Origin: CBDBBY01 sp965203215
GTDB lineage: Bacteria; Pseudomonadota; Alphaproteobacteria; Rhodobacterales; Rhodobacteraceae
Length of the DNA stretch: 64,000 nucleotides
Assembly (NCBI GenBank): GCA_965203215.1
Contig: CBDBBY010000001.1
Location: 2,232,001-2,296,000 of the forward strand
Direction: 5' to 3'
Shown here: piece by piece, positions 9,361 to 18,237 of the stretch
How positions within the stretch are numbered: position 1 is the stretch's first letter
Layout: each line of letters begins with the position of its first letter
Position numbers and translations under genes: made by a program
The notes under the pieces: model-generated
What the model saw: only the letters and a program-made list of their open reading frames with translations
Database searches by the model: none
What the model was told of the DNA's origin: nothing

Positions 9361-10320
9361 TCATCCGGTTTTCGCCGCCCATGATTCGCGTGATTTGCAC
9401 AAGGCGTTGGCGATCACGACGAGCTTGCGGGCGACGGCGGTGACGACCACCTTGTGCGGCTTACCCTCCTTCCGCAGCCGATCGGCGAAGACCTTCAAGT
9501 CCTTGTTGCGGATCGAGGCGACGAGCGCGGCTTGGTACAGGACGCATCGGAGCGCCCGGCGGCCGCCGCCGATCATCCGCTTCCCGTGCATCTGTCCGCT
9601 GTCCCGCGCGACCGGCGCAAGCCCCGCGAGCGCGGCGGCCTGCTCTCCGGAGATCCGGCCGAGCTCGGGCATCTCCGAGACCGGCATCGCGCAGGCCACA
9701 AGCCCGATCCCGGGAACCGACCGCAGGACGGCGACGGTTTCCGCCAAGGCTCCGTCGGAGTCGAGGCAGGTCTTGATCCGCTGCTCCAAATCCTTGATGC
9801 GCCGGTCCAGCACCTCCCGGAGATCGGCGTCGATGTCTTCGAATTCGCAGGCGGTTCCGTTCTTCTCGTCGGCCTTGCAATGCAGCGCATGGCGCTTGCG
9901 CATCTCGACAAGCTGCCTGCGCTTGGTCGCCGGCGCCCCGGGATCGCGCAGCTTTCCGCTCGGCAGCCGGCGTCCGGCCTCCGGGCGGAACGCCATGAAC
10001 CGGGCGATCAGTTCGGCGTCGATCCGGTCCGTCTTGGCCGAAGTGCCCCGGCTTCTCCCGAACGCCTTGACTTGCGCCGGAGCGAGCTGCCGCGCTTCGA
10101 TCCCCGCCGCCTCCAGGCGCTCCCAAAGACGCCATTCGTGGCCGCCCGTGGCCTCGAAGCAGACCAAGGCCTCCCTGTCGCCGGCGATCTTCGCCAGTTC
10201 CGAATGGCCTTCGTCCGTGTTCCGCAGGCGAAGCTGGCGGCCGTCGCTCACGCAATGCAAGTCGAGCCAATCGCGCGAGACGTCCAAGCCGATGATCTCC
10301 GGTTGTGATACAGTATTCAT
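9361..10320 (-). CDS. IS110-family transposase (DEDD recombinase)
   Basis: 319 aa from the ATG at 10320, preceded by a clear Shine-Dalgarno (GGAAGGAAGAGAGA). The RuvC-like N-terminal domain has IIGLDVSRDWLDLH, CFEATGGHEWRLW and KTDRIDAELIARF, carrying the acidic DEDD residues. The C-terminal transposase_20 domain has SVPGIGLVACAMP and GLAPVARDSGQM with the conserved serine region. Length and domains are complete, so this copy looks functional. IS110 enzymes insert without long inverted repeats and use a bridge RNA from the element's non-coding end (see the adjacent feature). Confidence 0.9.
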   Translation of the reverse strand: MNTVSQPEIIGLDVSRDWLDLHCVSDGRQLRLRNTDEGHSELAKIAGDREALVCFEATGGHEWRLWERLEAAGIEARQLAPAQVKAFGRSRGTSAKTDRIDAELIARFMAFRPEAGRRLPSGKLRDPGAPATKRRQLVEMRKRHALHCKADEKNGTACEFEDIDADLREVLDRRIKDLEQRIKTCLDSDGALAETVAVLRSVPGIGLVACAMPVSEMPELGRISGEQAAALAGLAPVARDSGQMHGKRMIGGGRRALRCVLYQAALVASIRNKDLKVFADRLRKEGKPHKVVVTAVARKLVVIANALCKSRESWAAKTG

Positions 10321-10515
10321 TCTCTCTTCCTTCCGGTTCGCGGTCCCTGATGGCCGCAATCAACTGTTCGAGGCGATGAAGAGAGGCGGTGCCGGCTTGC
10401 TGGAGAGCGTGGCCGAGCCACAAGTTTGATCCCGCCATGCACCGCCCCGTCGCCGGCCTTGGCCAAGGCCGGCGACGGGTACCCAATATCACGGTTGAGA
10501 TACAGAAGTTTGATC
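10321..10515 (-). ncRNA. Candidate IS110 bridge RNA region (leading end)
   Basis: Non-coding leading end between the IS110 start codon and the outer motif ATGGTTGAGATACAGAAGT (degenerate here at about 10490-10510). It holds a 34-bp near-perfect palindrome (10446-10479, half-site CCGTCGCCGGCCTTGG). The same hairpin and outer motif recur at 34526-34600, 38744-38815 and, inverted, 58290-58360, while other flanks differ. Known IS110 biology places a structured targeting RNA in this end; that this region makes one is an inference. Confidence 0.5.
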
Positions 10516-10564
10516 ACCCGACCCGAGCCTCCTTCGGCAAAAAATCGGATGGGATTTTGGACTG

Positions 10565-10652
10565 CTTTCGTTCCGGGGGGCATGCCCCCCGGAACGAATT
10601 CGCAGCTCCCGGACTGGGGAATTCTGCTTCGGCGCTTTTGGGGAGTTTTACT
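10565..10652. repeat. IS21-type terminal repeats with a 28-bp palindrome
   Basis: A perfect 28-bp palindrome (10569-10596, half CGTTCCGGGGGGCA) is followed by two tandem motifs of the form TGGGGAATT...TTCGGCGC and TTGGGGAGTTTTAC. A diverged copy lies at 18069-18172. Such tandem motifs resemble the multiple terminal repeats of IS21-like elements. Confidence 0.45.
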
Positions 10653-11438
10653 TCGGCATTGACAGCGAGCGGCTGGTCGTCTGCAGGAACCCCCTGCCGG
10701 CCGAAGAGCGGACCCGCAAGCGCAAGGACTTGATCGCGGCGACGGCGGCGGATCTGATGGAGATCCGCCGGGCGGTCCGCCGGGACAAGCGGCCGCTCCG
10801 GAGCGCGGACGCGATCCGACGCCGCGCCGAGCGCGCCCTCAAAAAGCGCAAGATGCGAAAGCATTTCGATCTGAAGATCGGAACGGGATCCTTCTCATGG
10901 AAGCGCAAAAAGCAAAACATCGCCGACGAGGCGGCCTTGGACGGATTCTATGTCGTTCGGACCAACGTGCCGAAAGAGCGGATGTCCGCCGCCGCCGTCG
11001 AGACCTGCAAGAGATTGGGCCGGGTCGAGAGGGCGTTCCGGACGATGAAGGCGTCCGACCTCCAGGTCCGCCCATCCGCCACCGCCTCGAGCCGCTGGTC
11101 TGCGCCCACCTCCTGATCTGCATGCTCGCTTGCTATGTCGAAAAGCACATGCGCGAAGCGCTCGCCCCGATGCTGTTCGACGACGAGCACGGCCCGGTCC
11201 GCGACTCGCCCGTCGCCAAGGCCGAGCGCTCGCCGCAGGCCAGGCGGAAGGCGGCCTCGAAGCGCATGAGCTCAGGCGAGGACGTCCACGACTTCCGGGG
11301 ACTGCTCGAGCAGTTCGGAACGCTTACGATGAACCGGATCGAGCCCTCGGGGCCGGGAAAGCCGGGATTCGACGTCCCCGCCTCGCCGACGCCGATCCAG
11401 AATCAGGCGCTGAGGCTGCTGGACGCGAAGGTCCCCAC
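10652..11438 (+). pseudogene. IS1634-type transposase (type A), C-terminal half, frameshifted
   Basis: Matches the C-terminal 260 residues of the type A transposase at 49564-50398 almost word for word (KRKMRKHFDLKIGTGSFSW, NIADEAALDGFYVVRTNVP, GRVERAFRTMKASDLQVRP). The frame breaks near 11090, where HRLEPRVRA is replaced by ATASSRW, and resumes as LICMLACYVEKHMREAL. It lacks the N-terminal half, and its 3' end is fused to the toxin gene. Confidence 0.85.
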
Positions 11439-11666
11439 GCAGATACACTTAAAGGGTCAAGGCATGCGAACATGAAGGAGCTGAGATGCAGTGCGGATGA
11501 AGGGGTTTGGCGCATCGCTTTCGCTTTCGACCCAGAGAGGAAGGCCATTCTTCTGACAGCAGGCGACAAGGCTGGCACTAATCAGACGCGTTTTTACAGA
11601 AAGCTGATGGCAAAGGCGGACGAACGCTTCGACCGGCGCCTCGCAGCACAGGAAAGGATGAGATGA
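11438..11666 (+). pseudogene. RelE/HigB-type (Gp49-like) toxin, 5' end lost
   Basis: The remaining residues DTLKGS...NMKELRCSADEGVWRIAFAFDP...ILLTAGDKAG...RFYRKLMAKADERF match the second half of the phage Gp49-like mRNA-interferase family encoded beside XRE antitoxins. The first 40-50 residues have been replaced by the end of an IS1634-type transposase at about 11438. The stop overlaps the antitoxin start by four bases. An internal ATG at 11472 could allow a short peptide, but the catalytic fold would be incomplete. Confidence 0.75.
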
Positions 11667-12064
11667 TGGGAAAGTCACTGAAAGAAAAGTTAGACGCACT
11701 TCCTGAAGCCCGGCGGGACCGCATCCTTGCTGAAGCTGGCCGTTTGCGCGCCGAGTATTTGACGCTTCAGGAACTGCGCAAAGCCAAGAAGCTTACTCAA
11801 ACGCAGTTGGCTAAGAATTTGGATGTCCACCAAGCTACAATTGCTCAAATGGAGAAACAAAATGACCTGATGCTTTCGACCTTGCGTAGCCATGTCGAAG
11901 CAATGGGCGGCAAGCTGAGCTTGACGGTGGAGTTTCCTGATCGGGCGCCTGTCTCCCTTGAGGGCTTCGGCGACACTGAGGAGCCGCCTCGCAAACGGAC
12001 AGCTGAGAACGCATCGCCCGCATTGAGATGCAAAGATGAGCGGGTCGTATTGAGGCAGAAGTAA
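11663..12064 (+). CDS. XRE-family antitoxin of the RelE/HigB-type module
   Basis: 133 aa. A helix-turn-helix of the Cro/CI type is clear (LRKAKKLTQTQLAKNLDVHQATIAQMEKQNDLMLSTL), preceded by the LPEARRDRILAEAGRLRAE helix and followed by EAMGGKLSLTVEFPD, the full signature of antitoxins paired with Gp49-like toxins. The last 25 residues or so do not fit the family and may be read-through. It stays intact while its toxin is truncated. It normally binds the toxin and represses the operon, but the native promoter is lost here. Confidence 0.85.
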   Translation: MMGKSLKEKLDALPEARRDRILAEAGRLRAEYLTLQELRKAKKLTQTQLAKNLDVHQATIAQMEKQNDLMLSTLRSHVEAMGGKLSLTVEFPDRAPVSLEGFGDTEEPPRKRTAENASPALRCKDERVVLRQK

Positions 12065-12164
12065 TTGGTTCGATTTAGGAAAGGCAGTCGTGACGACTGA
12101 ATCGCCCCGGGCTTTCCGGCGAGTGTTTTGCACAACACTTAGGCTGCCTTTTCAAGCTCGTGCT

Positions 12165-12420
12165 TGGGTTCAGCATTTATGCGACTGTTCGGGGTCCGAT
12201 TCGCTGCGTCCTGTGACGGTTTAGAGAATTTGGGCGGGTTCTTTTCCAGCGTCCCGGTTTTTTAGTCTCTCGGGACGCTGCCTGGCGTTCGCGGCAGTGC
12301 GGAGAGCATGGAAAGCTTGTGGACAATCCTCTCCGGCACTTTCGGCCGTGCCGCGGTCCGAGGCGGGATTGCCCACATTCCTTCATGCCCGTCCGGCTGC
12401 GGCATCGGCGGCGGCCCGGC
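12165..12420. repeat. Dispersed repeat with inverted TGTGGACAATCC-type ends (copy 2)
   Basis: Shares the GCGGAGAGCATGGAAAGC block and one inverted pair (TGTGGACAATCC at 12319, GGGATTGCCCACATTCC at 12365) with the copies at 8935 and 21360. It directly borders an IS481 transposase 3' end. Confidence 0.55.
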
Positions 12421-12429
12421 GTTTCGTTC

Positions 12430-12800
12430 GTTCAAGCGGCGATCTTGAGGTTTCGCTCCGTTCAGGCCTACGAGCGATCCGTGGAGTCGGACTCTGTTGA
12501 AGGCGTCGATGCAGCGGTTCAACTTCACGAGGTCCTTGTAGTCGAGCTCCCAGCAGCCATGAAACTCATATCGCCACGTCCAGTTTCTGCGCTCAACGCA
12601 TCCGTTGAGCTCGGGCTACTTCGGGGGCACGATCCGGAGGTCGATGCTCTGGCCTCGCACTCGCTTCCACCGTCGATCTGGACCGCCTTCACCTTGGACG
12701 GAATGTCCTCAAGGATCCTGCCCAGGAGCTCGCGTCCGTTCCTCACGACCGCGTTCCGGAGTGCTTGGGAGCAGGTCCACCTCGCCACGGGATCTACGGC
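12430..12800 (-). pseudogene. IS481-type transposase, C-terminal remnant
   Basis: Read on the minus strand, NGRELLGRILEDIPSKVKA followed by VQIDGGSE gives the second catalytic Asp, then in shifted frame PPKKPELNGCVERRNWTWRYEF and NRVRLHGSLVGLNGAKPQ, the usual end of IS481/IS3 rve domains. At least one frameshift lies near 12650. Confidence 0.75.
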
Positions 12801-12929
12801 TGCGGACGAGCCGCGCAAGCAGCCGGACAGCAAGCCCGGAACGACTTCCCCGCCGTCCTTCAAAGAGCGGGCCATCCGACCCGATCATGCCAATAGAGCA
12901 ACGGCGGAAGGCAAGTCGGGATCTGCCCT

Positions 12930-13084
12930 CTATCCGCATTTGGTCAACACGAACGCATAGTCGTCGGCCGAGTTCAGCTCCACGATGTCGACCAGGCCGT
13001 TGGAATCGCCGTCCTTGTCGATAATCGCCTTCATATGCACCAGCCACTTGGACCCGCCGCCGCTTTCAGACGCGCAGGCCTGAA
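12930..13084 (-). pseudogene. PilV-like minor pilin, 3' fragment (copy 1)
   Basis: Last 50 or so codons of the PilV-like gene (SKWLVHMKAIIDKDGDSNG...VLTKCG and stop), with a few substitutions relative to the full copies at 18497 and 22546. The 5' side is cut at about 13084, where the frame enters an IS256 remnant. The 3' flank is the same as that of the full copies for about 260 bases. Confidence 0.8.
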
Positions 13085-13262
13085 CTGTAGCCAGACGGTC
13101 GGACGGCTGCCCGCTCTTCGCAGCGCTCAAGGCTTCCGTCATCTCTTCCTCAAGAATCTCTTGAAGGGTGCCCCGCACAAGATCGCGAACCGCGTTGCCC
13201 CGGATTCAAGCTCCGACTTGAACTCAGCCTGCTTTGAATTACTATGCATCCCGGTCATGGTG
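13085..13262 (-). pseudogene. IS256-type transposase, N-terminal remnant
   Basis: MHSNSKQAEFKSELES begins in one frame and LQEILEEEMTEALSAAKS continues in the next, matching the start of IS256-family transposases. The frameshift lies around 13180, and the rest of the gene is missing. Confidence 0.7.
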
Positions 13263-13349
13263 TCGTCCTTTCCTGTTCAAAGGATGGTTGTTTGCGAAAC
13301 CAAAGGACTTGCTATGACCGAACTTCTTTGAAAGCATTTTGCAGATCTT

Positions 13350-13504
13350 TTGAAACATGATCCCCGCGTGGCGACCTCCCCGTCCTCCCCGCAGCCCTTC
13401 CAGACCCGCACCGACGCCGCGGCCGACAGCTTGTGCGCGTCGAGGCCCGCCGCGCAGGGATGGACGACATTCATGTTGTCCGCCGCCGCTTCGTCGATTG
13501 TCAT
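13350..13504 (-). pseudogene. IS110-type transposase (second group), N-terminal remnant
   Basis: From the ATG at 13504: MNVVHPCAAGLDAHK is the first RuvC-like motif of the IS1111-related branch of IS110. The frame ends after about 50 residues. Different from the IS110 at 9361. Confidence 0.65.
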
Positions 13505-13539
13505 GCCGCTTGCTCCTTCTTTTTTAGGGGTTAAAGGCG

Positions 13540-13850
13540 GAAGCGGGGGACGCGACGGAAAGCCGCCACGCGGCCGACTAGCGGGCGCGGGTCGATTTGA
13601 CGTGCGTCCACGGCCTGACGGCCGGATGCAAACGGGGGCTCGATGCCGCCGCGTCCGGGACAGTTTTTTGAGCGGGAACTTAGTCACCGAAAATAAGGCG
13701 TCCACTTTGCCCGCTTCCGCCGCGCATCATCCATGATCCCGAAGGAAATCGCCGCCCGGAGCGCGACGACGCCCCGGAACCCGTTTCATGGTCGGGGGCG
13801 GGCGGTCAAAGACCGACCATGTGGGTTTTTTGGTGAAGTGATTGCGGCGC
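13540..13850. repeat. About 300-bp repeat shared with 31670-31980
   Basis: Highly similar to 31670-31980 in the same orientation, including CGTCCGGGACAGTTTTTTGA and GTTTCATGGTCGGGGGCGGG. Here it sits upstream of the second-group IS110 remnant, so it may be that element's non-coding end. It ends in an ISKra4-type inverted repeat. Confidence 0.6.
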
Positions 13851-13990
13851 TGCCCTCCCTCCAATCGATGATTTCGGGCCTGTGGCTGTTTTCCAAGCCG
13901 CATTCGCGGAGGGCAAGGCGTTCACTTTGGCTTTCGACCAGCGGGCATCCTGTCTGACCAAAAGCATGGGATGCGCCCGACGAGCCCAAG
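13813..13990 (-). repeat. Short inverted-repeat element derived from the ISKra4 3' tail
   Basis: On the minus strand the ends GCGCATCCCATGCTTTTGGT and ACCAAAAAACCCACATGGTC bracket a decayed version of the last 35 transposase codons (RWSKA...NA...W...IDW). Same design as the units at 24101-25020 and 38161-38330. Confidence 0.6.
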
Positions 13991-14187
13991 GACAGGCCAA
14001 AACCTGTCGGGCCGAGACAAGCAATTGTCCGAGAGGTTTCTGTATTGCGGATGGAAGCCCGCTCAGGCTTTTGTTGGGCAAGCGACGACTGGGTCGGCTC
14101 TTCGGCGCAATCCATCCCGGCGGAGCCGATCCGCGGTCTACTTTACCTGCGCTGCGCGTACGGTCATTCGTTCGGCCGATTCGGCCG

Positions 14188-14664
14188 TCATGGAGCTGCG
14201 GGCAGCCGGTCTTCGACCACCACTTCAATGCGGGTCACCCGTTCGCCGAGCACGCCAACTTCGGACCGGAGCTCGTTAACTTCGGACCGGAGCACGTCAA
14301 TTTTAGCCTCGACACTTCTGATATCTTCGCGCACGTCGCTGCGGAGTTCATTGATCTCGCCGCGAACGTCTGAGATCTCGCTGCGAATGAAGTCACTAAG
14401 CCAATAGATCGTTCCCAATTGCACGGTCACCACGGCGGCGATAGCGATGATGCCTGTCAAGACAATGATTGCCTTTGAACCGGGACTCTGCGCGGCCTCC
14501 TGCAGTCGGGACCGGGCTTCACTCCCAAAGGATTTCATTGCCCTTCCGACGGCCTTCTCGACTGAGCTTTCAACCGCCTTCTCGACGAATTCGCCAAGCG
14601 CCTTCGCGGTCTTGGGATCCACGCCGCTTGATGTCAACAGTTCTATCGACGATGCATTGGCCAT
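14188..14664 (-). CDS. Small membrane protein with C-terminal coiled coil
   Basis: 158 aa, intact. Residues 1-60 are helical and charged (ALGEFVEKAVESSVEKAVGRAM), residues 64-85 form one membrane helix (AIIVLTGIIAIAAVVTVQLG), and the rest has a long heptad pattern (ELRSDVREDIRSVEAKIDVL) that would form a coiled coil outside the bilayer. No catalytic motif. The layout resembles DUF1640-like or generic single-pass scaffold proteins. No neighbour suggests a partner. Confidence 0.7.
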   Translation of the reverse strand: MANASSIELLTSSGVDPKTAKALGEFVEKAVESSVEKAVGRAMKSFGSEARSRLQEAAQSPGSKAIIVLTGIIAIAAVVTVQLGTIYWLSDFIRSEISDVRGEINELRSDVREDIRSVEAKIDVLRSEVNELRSEVGVLGERVTRIEVVVEDRLPAAP

Positions 14665-14866
14665 GATCGGACGTTAGACGCAAGGCGGCAGGACTTCAAG
14701 ACGAAATGGGCGCATCCCATTTTCTTTGGTCACACGGCTGCGGACGAGCAGCGCAAGCAGCCGGACGGAAGCCCGGAACGACTTCCCCGCCGTCCGTCAA
14801 AGAGCGTGCCATCCGACCGGGTCATCCCAATGGGGCAGCGGCGGAAAGCCAGCCGGGATCTGCCCT

Positions 14867-15195
14867 CTATCCGCATTTGGTCAACACGAGCGCATAATCG
14901 TCGGCCGAGTTCAGCTCCACGATGTCGGCCAGTCCGTCGGAATCGCCGTCCTTGTCGATAATCGCCTTCATATGCACCAGCCACTTGGACCCGTCGCCGC
15001 TTTCAGACGCGTAAGCCCGCACGCCGACAAGCGGAACCCCGTCCGGACTGCCGAACGCGGCCGGAACCGCGTAAACCTGCGGTTCCACATTTTCGTCTTC
15101 GCAAACCGGCTTCGCGATTTCCGATCCCTGCCCCATCGCGACGACGTCGGCGAAATAAACGCCTTTGGTCAGATCCTCGTCGCCGATCGCTCCGG
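14867..15195 (-). pseudogene. PilV-like minor pilin, 3' fragment (copy 2)
   Basis: Encodes the last 105 or so residues of the PilV-like protein (from DEDLTKGVYFADVVAMGQG to VLTKCG), nearly identical to the full copies. Upstream it is fused at about 15190 to an IS630 remnant. Its 3' flank shares about 130 bases with the other copies and then ends at an ISKra4-type inverted repeat (GGGCGCATCCCATTTTCTTT at 14707). Confidence 0.8.
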
Positions 15196-15347
15196 CGCGG
15201 CGTCCACGATTCCATCGAGGATCTCGAGGAGGATATTCAAAACTTCCTCGAGCTGCGCAACGAGAAGGAGGCGAAGCCGTTCAAATGGACGGCCAGACCG
15301 GAGCGATTGACCGCCGCCCGCCAAAGAGGGTTCCAAATACCCACTGC
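15190..15347 (+). pseudogene. IS630-type transposase, C-terminal remnant (a)
   Basis: FLELRNEKEAKPFKWTARPE followed by RLTAARQRGFQ is the normal C-terminus of IS630/Tc1-like transposases. Two more copies are at 20775 and 22010. Confidence 0.65.
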
Positions 15348-15431
15348 TATCGCATTTGATTTTTCTTTTCTTGATGCTACACTTGGATCGAGACGGCACC
15401 AGCCGCGCCGGGCAGAGCGAAGAGGCAGGCA

Positions 15432-16562
15432 ATGGAAAAATTGCGCTGAATATTCAATGAGGTGGAGTATCCGAGGACAAGCAACGCGACGCTCCACGAT
15501 TTTCACGAGATGCCGGCGGTCCCGGTGCTTTCGAGCCTGTGTGGCGGGCAGACCTGCGTCGACATGGCGGATTTCGCGAGGAACAACGAGGAGTTTCTGC
15601 GCCGATTCATGCGTCCGGAGCACGGTCCGCCCAGCCACGACGCGTTCTCGCGGCTGCTCCGGATGCTGGATCCGGTCCCGTTCGCGGCGGCTCTGGCGCG
15701 GTTCGCTGTGGACTGGGCGAAGGCTCTGGAGTCGGAGGGCGTCCGGCAGATCGCGATCGACGGCAAGGCGCTCCGGCGCGCCTTCTCGAAGGCGTCGGAG
15801 CTTTCGCCGCTGCATCTGGCGGGCGCGTTCGCCCTGGAGGCCAGGATCGCGCTCGGGCAGGCGGCGGTCGACGAGAAATCCAACGAGATCTGGGCGCTGT
15901 CGGCGCTTCTCGAGATGCTGGACATCAAGGGCGCGGTCGTCACTGCGGACGCGATGCACGCGCAGCGCGACGCCGCGAAGCTGACCGCTGGCAAGGGCGG
16001 GGACTACGTTCTGGCGCTGAAGGGCAATCAGGGATCGCTCCGCAAGGACCCGAAGGCATGGCTCGAGGATCCCGGGAATGCCGGGAAAATGCTTTCGCAT
16101 CAGCAAGTCGGCCGCGGGCACGGACGCGACGAGACGCGCACCGCGACGGTCTGCCACGATATCGGTCCGCTGCAGGACGCCCACCGGCGGCCGGGCCTCG
16201 CGGCGATCGGAAAGGTCGAGTCGGTCCGCGTCTCGGAGGGGCGGACCCACACCGAGACCCGCTACTGCATCATGAGCCGGAAGATGTCTCCCGAGGACTT
16301 CCTGAAGGCGGTCCGGAACCATTGGGCGATCGAGAACAAGCTGCATTGGGTTCTTGACGTCCGGATGCGGGAGGACGACCTCCAGAACCGGACTGGACGC
16401 GGCCCGGAGAATCTCGCGGCGGTCCGCCGTCTGGTCGTGAGCATGGCGCGCCTGATGGACGACAAGCTGTCGATCCGAAGGCGGCTCTTGCGGGCGGCTC
16501 AGGTGCCGAATTGTCGCCTCGAGCTCATCGCCAACGCCGCGAAGCTCGCCGAGAAACTTTGA
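15432..16562 (+). pseudogene. ISAs1-family transposase with a stop at codon 6
   Basis: From 15462 the frame encodes 366 aa covering the whole family: RPEHGPPSHDAFSRLLRMLD, QIAIDGKALRRAF with the first catalytic Asp, VVTADAMHAQRD with the second, and NHWAIENKLHWVLDV with the Glu. Alignment with the copy at 62183 places the true start at the ATG at 15432, where codon 6 is TGA. A GTG at 15462 could restart translation and would omit only about ten residues, so residual activity is possible. Confidence 0.88.
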
Positions 16563-16646
16563 AATGCGTTGCTCTGGAATACAGAAGTCTTGTCGGCGCG
16601 TTCAGCCAAGGAGCGCAAGCATGGGCGTGCCGCGCGCCGCACTGCG

Positions 16647-16871
16647 TCAGATCGCCAAACGGATAAAGATTCCCAATATTGAAATCGTAACGATATCGCC
16701 GCCGATCCACGCGCCGATCATTCATCGTATGCGGTTGATTTCGCGTCGCGCCAAGTCAGCATCCCGCTTCGCCATGTCGGTCCAGAGCCTTTCGAGGGCG
16801 GTGTCGTTTTTCGGCACATCGGCGCGAAAGCTGTCCAGAGCGCTTCCATACTTCGCTTGATGTGTGTTCAT
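16647..16871 (-). pseudogene. Small coiled-coil membrane protein split by an in-frame TGA
   Basis: MNTHQAKYGSALDSFRADVP...LERLWTDMAKRDADLARREI is a charged helical segment. A TGA at 16722-16724 interrupts it, and the same frame continues as MIGAWIGGDIVTISILGIF, a membrane helix. The two parts resemble small proteins with a coiled coil plus one C-terminal helix, so a single nonsense change probably inactivated it. Confidence 0.5.
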
Positions 16872-17004
16872 CTGTTCCCTCAGCCTCGGACGCAGCCGAA
16901 TCGGACCCCGAACCGTTGCAAAAATGCTAAATCCGTACTAACCCAAAAATATTACTTGCTTTTTGAATGATCGTAGCTTATCTTCTTTTTAGAAACTTGT
17001 AGTT

Positions 17005-17075
17005 GCCGATTCCCACGCGGGTTTCGTGGGCGGCGGACACCATGGCCACCGTAAGGTGGTCATGGCTTTTTTTTG
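17005..17075 (+). ncRNA. Structured leader with intrinsic terminator upstream of DUF3800
   Basis: Two consecutive hairpins: CCCACG/CGTGGG at 17012-17030, and a 10-bp stem CATGGCCACC/GGTGGTCATG with a GTAA loop at 17041-17064, followed by eight T. The second is a good intrinsic terminator, only 11 bases before the start codon. Structured RNA motifs upstream of DUF3800 genes have been described as several classes. This placement and shape fit that pattern, but I cannot assign a class. Confidence 0.6.
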
Positions 17076-17085
17076 AGAGACGCTA

Positions 17086-17940
17086 TTGAAAATCTGTTAC
17101 ATCGACGAAGCCGGAGAACTTGGACAGCTTGGTAATCCGCCCCGACGAAACGACCAGCCCGTACTCGTCGTAGGCGGCCTGTTTGTTGATGCTGGAAGCC
17201 TTGCTGCCCTTACCGGCGAATTTTTGGAGCTAAAGTACGAATTCTTCCCCGGGTTGCCCTACCCTTCCGAAAGACAGCTTGACCGGATCCTCCCCGAGAT
17301 CAAAGGATCGGACCTTCGTAGAAACGCAACACGCGGAACCGCAAGGGAACGCGGGCAAACGACCGGCTTCCTTAACCGCATTTTCCGCTTATTGCGCGGT
17401 CATGATGTCCGAATCGTTGCTCGCATCTGGATTAAGGCACCTGGCGAGCCATTCGATGGCACGTCGGTTTATACCTTCTCAATAGAAAAAATATGCAGCG
17501 ATTTTGAGCACTACTTGGCCACAACCGAAAGCGTTGGCTTCTGCATCGCCGACAGCCGAAGCAAACCCCAGAACAGCAAAGTTTCCCACTCAATTTTTTT
17601 GAAAAAGTTTGGGACCGCAAATTTCTGCGATCACCTTATTGAACTGCCGACCTTCGGACACAGCGAAAACCATGCCGGTCTTCAAATCTGCGATATCGTC
17701 TGTTCTGCCCTATTGTACCCTATTGCCTGTTTCGCCTATTGCACTGGGTATGTGGACAACGTCCATGTGCAAGCTGGCTCAGACCGTCTCAGAGACCGCT
17801 ACGGTCAACAGCTTAAGGCTCTCCAGCACAGGTACCGGAATCCGGTGACCAATCGCCATAATGGCGGGGTTGTAGTTTCCGATGCCATTGACCACCGATC
17901 CGGCTACTTGATGTTTCAGCGCCAAAGACAACCGAATTGA
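17086..17940 (+). CDS. DUF3800 domain protein
   Basis: 284 aa from a TTG. The start is chosen because the N-terminal MKICYIDEAGELG is the hallmark of DUF3800 (a conserved Asp on the first strand of an RNase H-like fold). Later conserved features are FCIADSRSKPQN and LIELPTFGHSENHAGLQICDIV with an Asp near the C-terminal helix. The protein is complete and uninterrupted, rare in this neighbourhood. Biochemical function of the family is not established; a nuclease-like activity is suspected from the fold. The terminator-bearing leader just upstream suggests regulation by attenuation or a separate small RNA. Confidence 0.85.
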   Translation: MKICYIDEAGELGQLGNPPRRNDQPVLVVGGLFVDAGSLAALTGEFLELKYEFFPGLPYPSERQLDRILPEIKGSDLRRNATRGTARERGQTTGFLNRIFRLLRGHDVRIVARIWIKAPGEPFDGTSVYTFSIEKICSDFEHYLATTESVGFCIADSRSKPQNSKVSHSIFLKKFGTANFCDHLIELPTFGHSENHAGLQICDIVCSALLYPIACFAYCTGYVDNVHVQAGSDRLRDRYGQQLKALQHRYRNPVTNRHNGGVVVSDAIDHRSGYLMFQRQRQPN

Positions 17941-18068
17941 AGATAGTTCCCGAATGAGAAACCTCTCAATGTTTTGAATTTATGGACTGAATCTCCAGAT
18001 TTGGTTTGATTCTAAACTGTTGCCGCTCTACGGGTGCTTTCTTGAGCGAATCTCTTGTGGATACTGAT

Positions 18069-18172
18069 CTACTTTCGTTCCGGCGGGTCTTCATCCCGAA
18101 GCGAATTCGCAGCCCCCTGACTGGGGAATTTTACATCGGCGCTTTTGGGGAGTTTTAACCCGGTAGTAACAG
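18069..18172. repeat. Diverged copy of the terminal repeat at 10565
   Basis: Contains the same tandem motifs (TGGGGAATTTTACATCGGCG and TTGGGGAGTTTTAACC) after a decayed palindrome. It is a remnant transposon end. Confidence 0.4.
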
Positions 18173-18237
18173 GCAACCAGAAGTCGCTGCACGAGGACGT
18201 GCGGGACTGGTTCACCGGTCCCGAGGCGCAGGGGGAA

